From Apostichopus japonicus (Eukaryota; Echinodermata; Holothuroidea; Aspidochirotida; Stichopodidae), in contig NC_092567.1 of assembly GCF_037975245.1 (NCBI RefSeq), positions 6,570,714 to 6,634,713 on the forward strand: a stretch of 64,000 bases of DNA, written 5' to 3'. Position numbers and translations under genes: made by a program. Shown here one piece after another: positions 44,578 through 56,580 of the stretch (its first letter is position 1; the number at the start of each line of letters is the position of its first letter). The notes below the pieces were generated by a model. The model saw only the letters and a program-made list of their open reading frames with translations, searched no databases and was not told where the DNA came from.

Positions 44578-46747
44578 GCGGAGACAATTATGTCAGTCTT
44601 TCGAATGCAACACAAAACTTACCGTAACGGGCAAAAAATACTTTATAGCCGCAAGTAACATGTTTACAGTAAAGTACATATTTGTCACGCATAAATTGAA
44701 ACTTATTCAAATAGTGTTGAAAATTATCAAATTTATTTATACAGACTTTAAATGAAATATCACACAAAAAGACAGAAAAGGAAAATATAAGAAGAACTCC
44801 AAAAAAGTGTAAACAATATTTAAAGTATTACAAATTATGAATTCGTTTGCTCTGATAACTTCACATTGTCAAGAAACAATGAAACTTCCAATGACGTCAT
44901 TCATCAATCACTACGTCATCAGTATGTACGACCATCTTTCTCATGGACGTCAATTGGTTAAAATCACAATCAATAAAATATAACAATGTTAACTAATACA
45001 CAATGATGTCAATTTGTTTTTAATCTGTATATCATATATCACGTACACTCGATAATTAGGAAAGCCTATATTACTTGTATTGTGCTTTATTTCCTTACCA
45101 TAATTATACATAATGGTAATGTCTTGAATCATTACTTATGACACTATATTATAATTTGCCAATGTTCACACTAAATGTCATTTTCTAATTCGCTGCTTAC
45201 CTGGAAATTTCAACAACTGTTCCAAATTGAATATATTTTCATAAAAAAATTATATCTTTCCTGGAAATTGTCTTAAACTCTTTTAAAAATGGATTAGGAT
45301 TGTGGTACTAAAGAAGTGGAAATTTCGAAATAACAGGTCCATCTTTTCACTTTTAATATCCAATTTGCATTTTTTTAAATCTCAAACTTTCACTACTATA
45401 TTTCAAACTTTCGCCTATTTTCTCTAACTTTCGACTTTAAGATGGCAAAGTTTAAAAAAGTATTTCGACTTATTATCTTAACATATTGGTTTTTTTATTT
45501 AATAATTCGGCTTATTCCTTATGATATCGCCTTAATACCTCACCAGTTCAACTATGTTATCTCAGAATATCAACGTTTCTTGATTAGATTGGTGTTATGT
45601 AATAAGGGGGTAAAGAAAGGACCACATGGATAAACTGTTGACATTTCGACTTAGTATGCGAAAAATGTGTTAACCGATTATGAAATATGTAAAAATAAGA
45701 TGTACATTGATATAGAGGCTATGAGTATTTCATCTACTTGATATAGGCTCCTGATGGTTTGGTTGTTCTTATGCATATCTCTGGTAAGAAAATGAAGATT
45801 GTGAGCAACATATTTAATAGGGCGGGCACAAGGATTTACTGGGAGAGCAATTTCCCATTCAGTTAGTATGTTATTTACTTCGCTGGTGTCAGGTTCTGAC
45901 CAAGTCATGTATATTACACACTATAGTATACACTTCGGTCTACCTAAGAGATCTATGTGAACACAATCATATGTCCGCTTCTTGCTATAATCTTTTCGTG
46001 CTTTATTCTCTGTTTTGAAAAACATAAATGGTCTTGTCTAATTTATTAATTCCTGATTTAATTTTCGTGACATGTTAAATTTATTTTGCTCTAACGGAGG
46101 AGGATGGTACGCCCAAATGAAAAATATTGATAGGCGTGGGATGCAGGGGTGGGGGGGGGGGGGGTAGGTGTCATTATAAATAATTTGATCAATCTATTCC
46201 GCAAATCTTCTAGAGGATTTCAGAACGTAGTATAAGATCCTACTGTACCATAAAACTACAATTGTTAAGAATAGATACAAGAAGAGTGAATTTAAATTGC
46301 TATTTCATTTGGCATAGTGTTTCTTATATACAAGACAGTACCAATGTACTTAATAAAACCTTTACATAGATTGTCACCGAGACAACGCTCAATGATTGCT
46401 GAACAACGTAGTCGGAGGTTTTTAAAACGTTTATTTGCACTCGTGGTTCAACAGAACCACTGTGAAAACTAAAAGGTAAAAATATCAAAACATTAATATG
46501 CAAACATAGGTGGAACAAACACATGAATATGCACAAATTAATAATAACATAAAACAGCATACGATTTCTTCTTATAAAAAATGCACAAAAGGAAGAAATA
46601 ATAACAAATAACATTTGGTAACATGAAACACAAAGTACATGGTAAGATTAACAACAATACCCTCCTTAATAATAATAACGCTCAACTTACAATCGTTGCC
46701 CGGGCAAAACTATAGCCGCGCGACAAACTGTGACATACAGAGGCATT

Positions 46748-46830
46748 CGGGGACTTACAGTGGCTTTCTGGGGTTTACTGCGGCTGTTGGGGGTTTACTG
46801 CGGCTTTTGAGGATTTACGGCTGCTTTCTG
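46748..46830 (+). repeat. ~21-bp minisatellite
   Basis: Four units of the type GGGGTTTACTGCGGCTGTTG, with variants GGGGACTTACAGTGGCTTTC and GGATTTACGGCTGCTTTC. Confidence 0.7.
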
Positions 46831-49800
46831 TAGAATGTATAGAATACCAAAATAATAACCTCTGGAGAGATACTCTACGAAGATGATACTTTAACTCAAG
46901 ATACTCTTACAAATGAGCAACGCAATAAATACACGAAAAGGCAATAAAGATGGTACAAAGCATATAGCAAAATATTAAAAAAGTATACAATTAGGATATC
47001 TACCCCTTTAATGCCTTTATAAAAAATATATAGGATAATAGTACTTAGGATTTCACTATGAGAGCACATGCGAAGCCACCCTGAACCAGGAGAGGAATGA
47101 AGCATGTAACTACATAACACTCACATACTACGTAAGTATGCATTGATTAAGTAAGTATACGAAGCAATGAGGCGGGTATGAAAGGTCACACCCTAACTAC
47201 CTAACCACCAGTGGGCGAGGGCAGCATTGACCTTTGCCCGACTTCGACCAGTCGCAAATTTCCCACTCTAACCACGTTAAGGAAATAACACACATCGGCA
47301 ACGATGACATAGATCATTTGTATTTTGCTTCCACTCTACGTTTTCATCAATAATTAATCCTAAGTATTTTGTTCAATGTGATTTAAAAGTATGAAATACT
47401 CTCAAGTGAAAAATATCGTAACATTAATGACTATTATTTCGAGCAAGGAAATTGTGTTGCTGGTTTGCTAAATATGTAAAATTAACTTGCTAGCGTCAAA
47501 TTGCATCAATAAATTAACTAAACTATGACTCCTTATAGAATCTTTTATATTTGTCTATTATCTTTATTTCCCCCAGGAGGGTGGTATTGCCAGGGTCGTA
47601 GTAGCCTTCCAGTAAAGTCAGCTTCGCCTTCTCTTAGTTTGGACTTTTTTTTCGGAAAAGCTTCCATTCTGAAAATAATTTGCTTGTCTTTTCTTACGTT
47701 TACTGCATTCATTAAAATACTGTTTTATTACTGTTTATTCCGGAATGATTCTGCCAACATGCAGGATCACGACTCGATCATTTATTATGTTCCTTCGTTT
47801 CCTGAATGATACAACAATTCGGTAGACGATCACTGAAATCCGTACATTAGTTACCAGATAACACTTTGTTGCCAAGTAAATCATTTGGTATTTTAAAGAA
47901 ACTATTGCCAATGAGACTATAGCTTTGATCATTAATTCTGGTTGGAAGAGTAATAGAGTACGGTCGTATTCGCCCAACACGGCAACATACGGAAACGTTG
48001 TACTCAAAGCCGAAGTCTTCTTTGTACATACCCTTTGGCCAGCAACGGCAAATCGTTATTTCTCATAAGGTTGCCTTTACAAACATCGTAGAGCCTGTAT
48101 CGTTTGTAATTTTTTTTTTAACAAAAACCATCTACAGGGTAGATTAAAATTATCAAATGAACATTAAAATTCCGCTTGGTAATATGAAATTAGTAAATGT
48201 TAATAATTTTATGTAGTTAACATGTCGTTAAATGTTGTATAAATAACTGCTGACACGGCAGAAGACGCATGGGGAACAAACGTATGTATTATAAATAAGG
48301 TTTTCATTCGACTTCTAAACACATATATTACATGCCAACCTTACGTATTACCAGTTGGATCCCTCTGTCAAATCTAACGAGGTACAGGTACGACCCTTGC
48401 AATGTCATCTGCGAATTTATAACGTAACACATCCGGAGACTGTGCAATCTAAGTTCTTCAATACCGCCCTCATTCCCATTTCGTTAACATTTCATAAACA
48501 ATATAAAAACCACAGGGTGTCACATTGTAAGGATAGGTGGAAGTCACAGATAACAGTGTCTAACAGCTAAAGGTTTACCTTTTTAAAAAGAAATAGACCC
48601 TCCTCTTTTCATGATTGATATTGTTAGAAACTTTTGAGAAAATGTGTTGCACTCAAGTCAATCTCACACCTCCCACTATCCATAAAGTTTGCTCCTCCCC
48701 CCTCCCCTCTCCCCTTCCCCGATACCGCCATATTCTGCCATTGCTTACAAGAGTAGTACTCCAAAGTCCTGAAAGTCAAAGACATAACATATCGAGGGTA
48801 GGTTACACATATTCTGTTTGAAATCTTCCTTTATCTCTCTTAACGCTGCTAAGCAGGGAATAATCACGCTTTACTTACTGAAGGAACCGGCGAGTTGTAG
48901 TCACTTCAAATGATATTTATCGAGTTGACAATGCACATACTCATCTTTATAAAATTTGGCCAAGATATGAATAGAGCGTATACTTGGCAACTCTATCAAA
49001 ATCATATCTTTGACTTGTTGCCAAGTTACTTGAAACAGCAAACTCGATTTGTTTTATCATTTTCGTCAAGCGGCAACGTTAGCGTAACTCGTCAGCTCAA
49101 CAAAAATAAACAACTTTAAAGTGTTTTGCAGAACTCGCCTGTCCCTTCAGAACCACTGTAGATTTTTCACCAGTGTCGTAAATATATGAGATTAGATGCG
49201 GCGGATATTGCATATTGTCAAATCATTCTTACACGCACGCTACGATAACGTGATCTGTATTTTTGAATTTTTTTTTAAATTTTTTGACCGAAGTCTCTGA
49301 CGAGAAAAGTATGTTTTGTCATGACGAGTAATTCCAGTAATCACCCGCTGTTTACTGAATTTCCATATAGTCTGAAAAGTTCCATTGCGGGGCCAGGGCG
49401 CGATTTTTTTCCCGAAAAGGTTTGCAAATACGGAGTTTTCATTTAATCAGATTGCTCTGAACGTCAGCATCAATAATGACCATCACTTGATAGACAGTAG
49501 GAAGACAAACACTGAATCAGAAGAATGATAAGGCCCATGGGTCTTAAATGTCAAAACATGAATGAGTTCATTGATGTCACTGAAACATGATGCTTAAGCT
49601 GAACAGATAAAATGTTGTTGTTGATTGTCCTGTGACACTTTGTTAAGTCTACTTACGGGGTTGCCTTCTAAACGCCCTAAGTTTACCTTTAAAGCTTGGA
49701 TCACTTGTTGACCTTACTTATGATACATACGCTACATTGCAAGATTCGTGAGTCGTTCTATTGAAATCGGAATTCCTTCGTGCAATGGATACGCTAAAAT

Positions 49801-52800
49801 CACAAGTCTTAAATGAATATACGCAAACATGACAGCAGCAATAGTTTGAATTGGAACTATACGTGAGTGTATTGCGCGACTAGATTAGGACTACAGTAAG
49901 TCTGCAATTTTCCTGTCTAAAATTTGGTAAATGGCTTGCGAATAATCAGGCTTACTTTACACTTTTCTTTTAAATCATATGTATCTCCATTGGGTTAGAT
50001 CATATATATAGAGGAACCTATTGAATATACACAGTACATATAGGACTAAACAGGATAGGCAGAAGCTCAAGTGAGGTGTGAAGAATGCTGGGTAAGCGTC
50101 ATCAATGACTGATAAGACTGGAAGAAATATTTTTGGTGGAGAGGAAGTTGGTCCTTTTTATTGATTCAAAGCATAGATACAAGCTACTAATAAGCAATCC
50201 TGTCATCTCGAGAAAACCTCTGGCCAATGTTAAGAAGTGGTTCCAGAAGGGGGAGGGAGTTGGGTGGGGGGGGGCTGTTGAGAACAGAGCTGTTTTTGTA
50301 GCACAACACAGTTCTAAAATGTCCATACTGTATAGTGTGCAGTATGGTATACTACCGTCGCTGCACTGTGTACATAATTTTAATACATATAGGCCTACAG
50401 CGCATGTGTGATGCACCCTGTACAAAACTGTTACGTGCTTTGTGCTATGTTATCGATAAATGCCTTCACAGAAAACTTTGATCAAACATCGATAGTTGAT
50501 CTTACAATATAACAAACTAGTGTGCTAAATATGTCTAAACCAATTCCAAAGATATCTACATATAGTGACGAAAAGCTTAGGGTAATTTTGAACGTTTAAA
50601 CCTTCGTTGCAACGAATTGATTAAAACATTTTGCTTACCACAAAGTACAAGGTTTCTATGTTGATGACGTAACTTCCGACCAATCATGAGCGACTATTTA
50701 CACACAATTGCAAACCTGTTTGGGAAAAAAAAACCGAACAGGGCAGGGCCTGGGTACGCTCCCCCTCCAGATTTGTGAAAACTGGTTAAAAGAAGGAACC
50801 TTTCCTTTTTTTATAATAAAAAGGGTCCTTTACTAATTTAAAATGTCGTTTTGTTGATAAATTCAGCAATATGTCATTTGAAAGTGCCTTTTTGTTTACC
50901 CCCCCCCCCTTCGCAACCCCTGCCCAAAAGTTAGATTTCCATAAAGGAATGATGTGTGTATTTGGGCATACATGGTAAAATGACACACGATTTTAAGAAT
51001 TTCATGCATTCACTTGAGAAGAAGGATATACGATATTAAGGAAACAGATATATCTATTGAAAACGTATTTGTTACTGTATGAGAAATGATACATAACAGA
51101 TGTATAAGGGTATGAATGTAACATTTGAGTCCAAGATGAAATAGTTTAGTTTTTTACATCACGATTGCAAGTCAATGATCCCGTCCGGATCGAATCCCTG
51201 TAGGATACCAAATCCATTTTGGAATCCATTTTGTTTAACAAAATGAAAAATAGCGGCATGTATGAAACGTTGAATAGCGAGTTTCATTCTGGTATATTAA
51301 ACAAATAAACCATGAAGTATAATTCAAAGAACAATTCGCAATCAACCCCCCCCCTCCCCCACACCCTTACACACCGCTACAATTACCACTCCATGTTGGT
51401 TTTTGCAGATGTATGCAAGTATGTAAGGACTCTACACAAAAGAAACAACATTAAGTAATTCCTATTCATGATTCATTGTCTTCATAGCATTATTGGCAGA
51501 ATATAGCAACATTTTGCATCTAAGCACCCTTCCATTTAACAAGAGTGCATTCCTGGGGAGCATCGAATGAACCCAAAAACCTCTTTGTTATGGTACCTTA
51601 TCATAGGTAAATGGTCCCCAATCGACAAAAGTATAGTTGTAGGACAACAAATGAGCTTATATACTCGTCAATACAAACGATCTCCGTTTCGCAGATGAAC
51701 CATTGTAAGAAACATCAAGAACAACAAATTATAACTTTCGATGAAGTTCGTTCTATTGAAATATCGACTTCCGAAATATACTGTTGTTGTTACCATGGTA
51801 ACATTGGACGTGGTTTGTAATCAAGATCATAACATTTTTTATGACAGTTCGGTGGAAAGGGTGTAGTGCGGATTGGAAGTGGATCGTAGTGGGCCATTTG
51901 TGTGAAGGTGAGGTAAAATGTCATCATTGCCTGGCTTTGAATACACAAATAAAAACACGTCCCAATATCGTGTCCCAAAGTACACTTTCGTATCACGTAT
52001 ACAATACGTCTAAGAAGAGACTTATGAACAAACTTCTCGATTTGTTTTGTTCGATTTGAAATTTGGTCACCATCACGCGGGACTATGTTGAAGTTATCAG
52101 CTGATTACAACACTTATGATAAGTTAGAATAGTAGGGGGCCTTAGTGAGGTTCCTCAAAGCGGTCTCATATTACGCTTCACACTCTTCTCTTTCTTTTTG
52201 GCCAAACTGCTAACGCTGCATCTGGTTTAGAGGTAAAAACGATAAAGTATTGTTAAGCAGTAAGTGATCATCAAATGACGTATAAAAGTGGTAAGGCGCA
52301 GAGCATGACAATACTTCAATAAACAAACTAAATTTAGCGTAACGAATTAGGGGTCTGAGATACCAAATTGAACCCGTTTCTTAAGATTGTAAATTGATTT
52401 CGGTCACGTGACATATCCTCTGTACATTGAATGACGAATTATTCCTGAAACACTCATCGTCAGTTATCAGCGTGACGTCATCACCTAACCATTTTCATCA
52501 AAAGATAACATCATGCGGTAACAAATACAAGAATGATTGCAATCTTCATGGAAGGATTTACAAAAAAATAAAGTACTATATACAGCACTGTTAATGTTGG
52601 ATTCATCACAGAGATCATCAAATAGATCTCCAACATGTCACACAGTCCTGTATTGTACAAAAAGTAAAACAAGAAACGTTTCCAAGGCGATTATTGATCA
52701 CATTAATGACTAATGAGCGTGAGGAAGAAGTAACACGTTTTCAATAAAATAATTAACCGATTAAACGTCAAAATTGAACCGGTTCGGTAGTATTGTTCCT

Positions 52801-53359
52801 CGTGGTTGCAGACTTAGGAAAGTTTGAAAGCAGGTAAGAGGCTAAGAAAAGAAAAATCTAATGATAGCAAAACAAGGAAAAAAGAAAAGCATTTCTATAT
52901 TACTGTCTCTATCTACATAAAACCGTATATTGTTCACGCGTCTTCTGTGTTTGGATATTTGAGAAGGTCGACGAAATTTCAAATTCGAATAGAATCTTAC
53001 AAAGTCTTTGCTTATTGACGTTAACTTATGAAAAATCTAGAAGATTGTGTAAGGTTTACCAAACTTTAATATTAGATCGTGGAGCAAACTCTGACACTTC
53101 TTTTCAGCAAACATTACAGATTGTCATCATGATTAATAGAATATAACAACTTGGAAATGTATCATAATTCAATTTGTGTTAATCTCAATATCTCAGTCTG
53201 TACGAAACATGTATTTACTCTGAAAAAAATGAAAGGCTAGGTAAAAAAGCCTGTGTCGTTTAGTTTCTATGAAAGACCAATGTCTAGAAATGAGATGTTG
53301 ACAGGAACGGAAATGCCGCCCAGAATCTGAATGTCGGTTTTACATTCTGGCCAGTAATG

Positions 53360-53505
53360 ATGATAAGATGGTGACGATGGTGACGATGGCGACGGTGACG
53401 ACAGTGACGATGACGAGACAACGGCGACGGCGACGACGGCGACGGCGGCTACTACGACGGCTACTACGACGGCGACGAAGACGACGACGAAGATGATGAT
53501 AATAC
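53360..53505 (+). repeat. GAC/GGC triplet repeat
   Basis: Interrupted GACGAT, GACGGC and GGCTACTAC triplets over about 145 bases. It could encode Asp/Gly/Ala or Thr/Ala/Arg runs, but no flanking coding sequence is seen. Confidence 0.75.
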
Positions 53506-54061
53506 ATACTATTTATAAAACGATTTACATAGAAAGACTATCTCAAAAAACTTTACAATGGACTATATTAACAGCAAGAAAGGATGAATGTTGAACTTTT
53601 TTTTAAACAAATCTTTGGAAACTCTTGACAATAGCCATATACGCACGTTTAATTTAAGTTCAAATTTGCATGACAAAAAAAAGAGGGGATGGGGAGAATT
53701 AATAACGTGACCATCACGCAAGAAAAGGTCTAGCGCCCTTATGAATAAAAGTTTTTCGAGAGCCTCTTGGAACGGAGTTGGTCTTGCCTTCATTTAGTCA
53801 GACTTTCACCATAGATATGTGGAAGGACCTCAGTGATCTACTCAAACCACTCACGATCTGCTTTCTCCTTGATAACAATAGATCAAAGAAGCGTTAAGAT
53901 ATCATCCATTAGTACTAAATGATCACAGTTCAACGTAGCAGTTTGCAAATAAGTTGATCCTAATAGAAAATAAAATAAATGTTCAATAAAGTGCTGATCA
54001 GTTTGGTCTTGTTTTGTCTTATTATGTTCGATTAATAAACAGGATTTCACTTCCGTTTCAC

Positions 54062-54160
54062 TTTAAATTACTTAAGTAGTTCCTCATTAGTAAGTACGGT
54101 TTAAATAACTTTAATCAGTTTCTAATTAGTAACTACGATTTAAAGAACTTTGACCGTATC
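54062..54160 (+). repeat. ~55-bp tandem duplication
   Basis: AAATTACTTAAGTAGTTCCTCATTAGTAAGTACGG and AAATAACTTTAATCAGTTTCTAATTAGTAACTACGA-type sequence occur twice in tandem with mismatches. Confidence 0.5.
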
Positions 54161-54754
54161 GGTATCTGTATTTTCAATTTCGGGAGAGATTTGGTGTTGC
54201 CAAGTTCTGTTTGTGTATGTGATTGGAATAGCCGATATTACCACGTACAGTATGTATTGGATGTACAACGAAAGCATAAGTGATGTATGTTTCTAACATT
54301 TAACAATCTGTAGCATGTTTGTAGTATTGCTATTACGATTGGACCCCTATTAACCCATCAATAGAAGACATTTAAAATTTGAAAATTTGTCAAACAATAA
54401 CAAGACACGAGCATTTTCTTCACATTCGACTGGTATATATCATTTACTTATAATCACCACCGGGAGCAGTTATACATATTAGATTTTTGTATATTATTAA
54501 AATATAATTCGTACTCGGTACTCGGCTTCTAAACTCAAATACCGGTACTCGGTGCTCGGATCCTACAAAGTAGTCATCGGACGATGATACCTGGTACTCG
54601 GAACTTCATTTTTCCGAAGTACTTGGTTCTAGGATACATGTACCTGGCTATAACACTGTTGCTATTTTTTCAGTTTTGCTATATATATTTTTATTTGATT
54701 AAATCTTCAACAACCAGAACAATTTACTTATTTTAGGCCTATAGACGGGTACAC

Positions 54755-54960
54755 GTTGTCAGTCCGACACGTTTTCAGTCCGAAAATATAATACACGTTT
54801 TCAGTCCGAAAAAACGAGTTTTCAGTCCGACAAGTTTTCAGTCCGAAAATAAAATACACGTTCTCAGTCCGAAAAAAACGAGTTTTCAGTCCGACACGTT
54901 TTCAGTCCGAAAATGAAATACACGTTTTCAGTCCGAAAATGAGAAACACGTTTTCAGTTA
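54755..54960 (+). repeat. Left-arm CAGTCCGA array
   Basis: Nine copies of CAGTCCGA in units such as GTTTTCAGTCCGAAAATGAA ATACAC. Unit lengths alternate (about 14, 19-20 and 25-26 bp), suggesting a higher-order repeat of the three spacings. Confidence 0.85.
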
Positions 54961-55247
54961 GGGAATGAAAGCAGTTTTAATGCCATAATATTACCAATAA
55001 ACGAACTGATAGTAAAAAAATCGATTGAATCTTTTGTATTAAGTCTCACATCACCGGCCTCAACAAAGACTTGGACCCCTTAACAACTATCAGTTCTACA
55101 AACATATATAATCCGTTCTTCGCTCCTTAATCAGCTTCCTGTATAGTCATGGTTTGTTTGGTTCTAATTCCATCAATGCAATTTACACTTTAAACCTAGC
55201 GTCATACTTTCATTGTGTTTCATTTTGTACTTTTCATTAAACTACCA

Positions 55248-55290
55248 ATATTGCTGACGAAGGTCCCAGGGGGACCGAAAATTCCAATAT
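55248..55290 (+). ncRNA. Hammerhead-ribozyme-like motif
   Basis: CTGACGA (55254-55260, matching the CUGANGA core) is followed by a stem-loop GGTCCC-AGG-GGGACC (stem II) and GAAA (55277-55280). ATATTG before the core (55248-55253) pairs exactly with CAATAT (55285-55290) as stem I. The implied cleavage site follows C 55284, with U before it. Stem III would be at most two A-U pairs with no loop, and one extra A (55261) sits between the core and stem II. Minimal hammerheads with 1-2 bp stem III are known from Penelope-like retroelements and retrozymes, but the extra A may disable this one. Confidence 0.5.
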
Positions 55291-55424
55291 ATTTTTTAAA
55301 ACTTAACTCCTTATTTGTCAATTATGAGTAAATACGAAAGATTCAATCGATATCTTTACTATCAGTTCGGGATTTCACTTTTTATTTGTGATATTATGGC
55401 ATTAAAACTGCTTTCACTCCCCAA

Positions 55425-55582
55425 CTGAAAACATTTTCGGACTGAAAACGTGTATTTTATTTTCGGACTGAAAACGTGTATTTCATTTTCGGACTGAAAA
55501 CGTGTATTTCATTTTCGGACTGAAAACGTGTATTTTATTTTCGGACTGAAAACTTGTCGGACTGAAAACTTGTCGGACTGAG
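55425..55582 (-). repeat. Right-arm inverted CAGTCCGA array
   Basis: Seven inverted copies (TCGGACTG), mostly in the 26-bp unit ATTTTCGGACTGAAAACGTG TATTTC; the outermost two use the short spacing. Confidence 0.85.
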
Positions 55583-56125
55583 GGGTGTACCCCCTATAGA
55601 CTACGTTCACATCAATAAGCAAAGTATAACCCATCATTAATTAACTTGGACTTGCTCATGATTTTCTTCAATAAACATAACTTGCAGCCTGTTAACCTTC
55701 ATTACAAAAATGACATATAAATTATACTGGTGTAAAGAGTTAAATAGCAGCTGTTTGAAATCACTCAGATCATGGAAAACAGGGACTACGTCCAGCTGCT
55801 GGTTGAATATGAATAAGGAATAATTGTGCTCAATTCCAAACGTTTTTTTCTGTAACCCTCCTGAGCGAATCTAGGAGAATATTCATATCTTTACAACAAA
55901 AAGAAACAAACAATGATTTAACATTTCCTAAGATATAGATCTGATTCGAGAAGAAAAAAACAAATCTTAAAACAACAGCTAACAAAGGAACTGACTAAAT
56001 TTGTTCCTCTGATTTAAATGTTCAATTCAAATTCAGTCTTCGGTGATCAATTTAGTAACCACTAGAGAAAAGTAGTATGATAAAAAAAAAAATTGTAGCC
56101 TAGGGCCATTTTTAAAAAGTCACTT

Positions 56126-56580
56126 AAGCGTTACTCAAAACAGGATAATTCGCAAAGCCGTTACAAAGGCTTTCACGCCATCAGTGTATAAATTTAGTAA
56201 CTGGTGTTTCCTTGCTATTGTATATAGTATGACCTCTGCCTCGGTTGGATACATATGAATAGATTTGTTATGTTACTGCATTACCTGCAAAAATGACTCA
56301 TATTTTAGTAAAGCTTTCAAATAAAAGTAAGCAGTAGAAAATGTGATACAATTACTCAAATCAGAACGTATGTCACACCAGTTGTACGACAGGTTTTAAC
56401 ACGGCGATCACGGTAATACACGAAGTAGTGGATGTGTTACTGAAAATAGCTTTATATATCGGATTGATGTCTGCACATATGGACATATTGACTGGCTTTG
56501 TAATGGAATTCCGATACTGTCACATTCACCTTAGATTTAGAAAAGCTTGATCTATTATTGTGGCATTGTATGTTAATCAA
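56126..56580 (+). repeat. Duplicated segment, copy with the empty transposon site
   Basis: It aligns with 61326-61508 plus 63711-64000: AAGCGTTACT.AAAACAGGA, GACCTCTGCCTCGGTTGGAT, GTTGTACGACAGGTTT, ACACGGCGATCACGGTAATA and CGGATTGATGTCTGCACA. The 2.2 kb transposon of the other copy is absent here; CATAT at 56299-56303 marks the unoccupied target. Confidence 0.85.

Larger units (their letters stand above)
44586..54737. other. Long stretch without recognised genes
   Basis: It contains a segment related to 20780 (44840-45120), a run of TTTCGA/CTTTCG motifs (45390-45470), long G/C runs (46150, 50270, 50900, 51348), a 21-bp minisatellite (46748-46830), a short exon-like piece at 47577-47611 with fair splice sites but nothing to join to, TGACGTCA at 44892 and 52473, a triplet repeat (53360-53505) and ACTCGG-rich sequence (54510-54620). 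No gene is supported. Confidence 0.45.
54747..55592. mobile_element. 846-bp foldback element with 9-bp TSD
   Basis: The tips GGGTACAC and GTGTACCC are perfect inverted repeats. CCTATAGAC flanks both sides (54738-54746 and 55593-55601), an exact 9-bp TSD. Each arm starts with an array of the 8-mer CAGTCCGA (nine on the left, seven inverted on the right) spaced by GTTTT...AAAATRAAATACAC units. Beyond the arrays the arms stay complementary, with an ATAATATTACC/GATATTATGG-like block, AACTGATAGT/ACTATCAGTT, and ATCGATTGAATCTTT / AAAGATTCAATCGAT. The unpaired centre is about 55046-55329. Long arms of tandem repeats with 9-bp TSDs are the hallmarks of FB-type foldback elements; Mutator-like elements also give 9-bp TSDs. 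No transposase is present. Confidence 0.85.

Noticed and set aside
47577-47611. 35-nt exon (EGGIARVVVAF) with acceptor TTTATTTCCCCCAG and donor GTAAAG
   Set aside because: Splice sites are fair, but no neighbouring exon with a compatible phase could be found. A chance match is likely.
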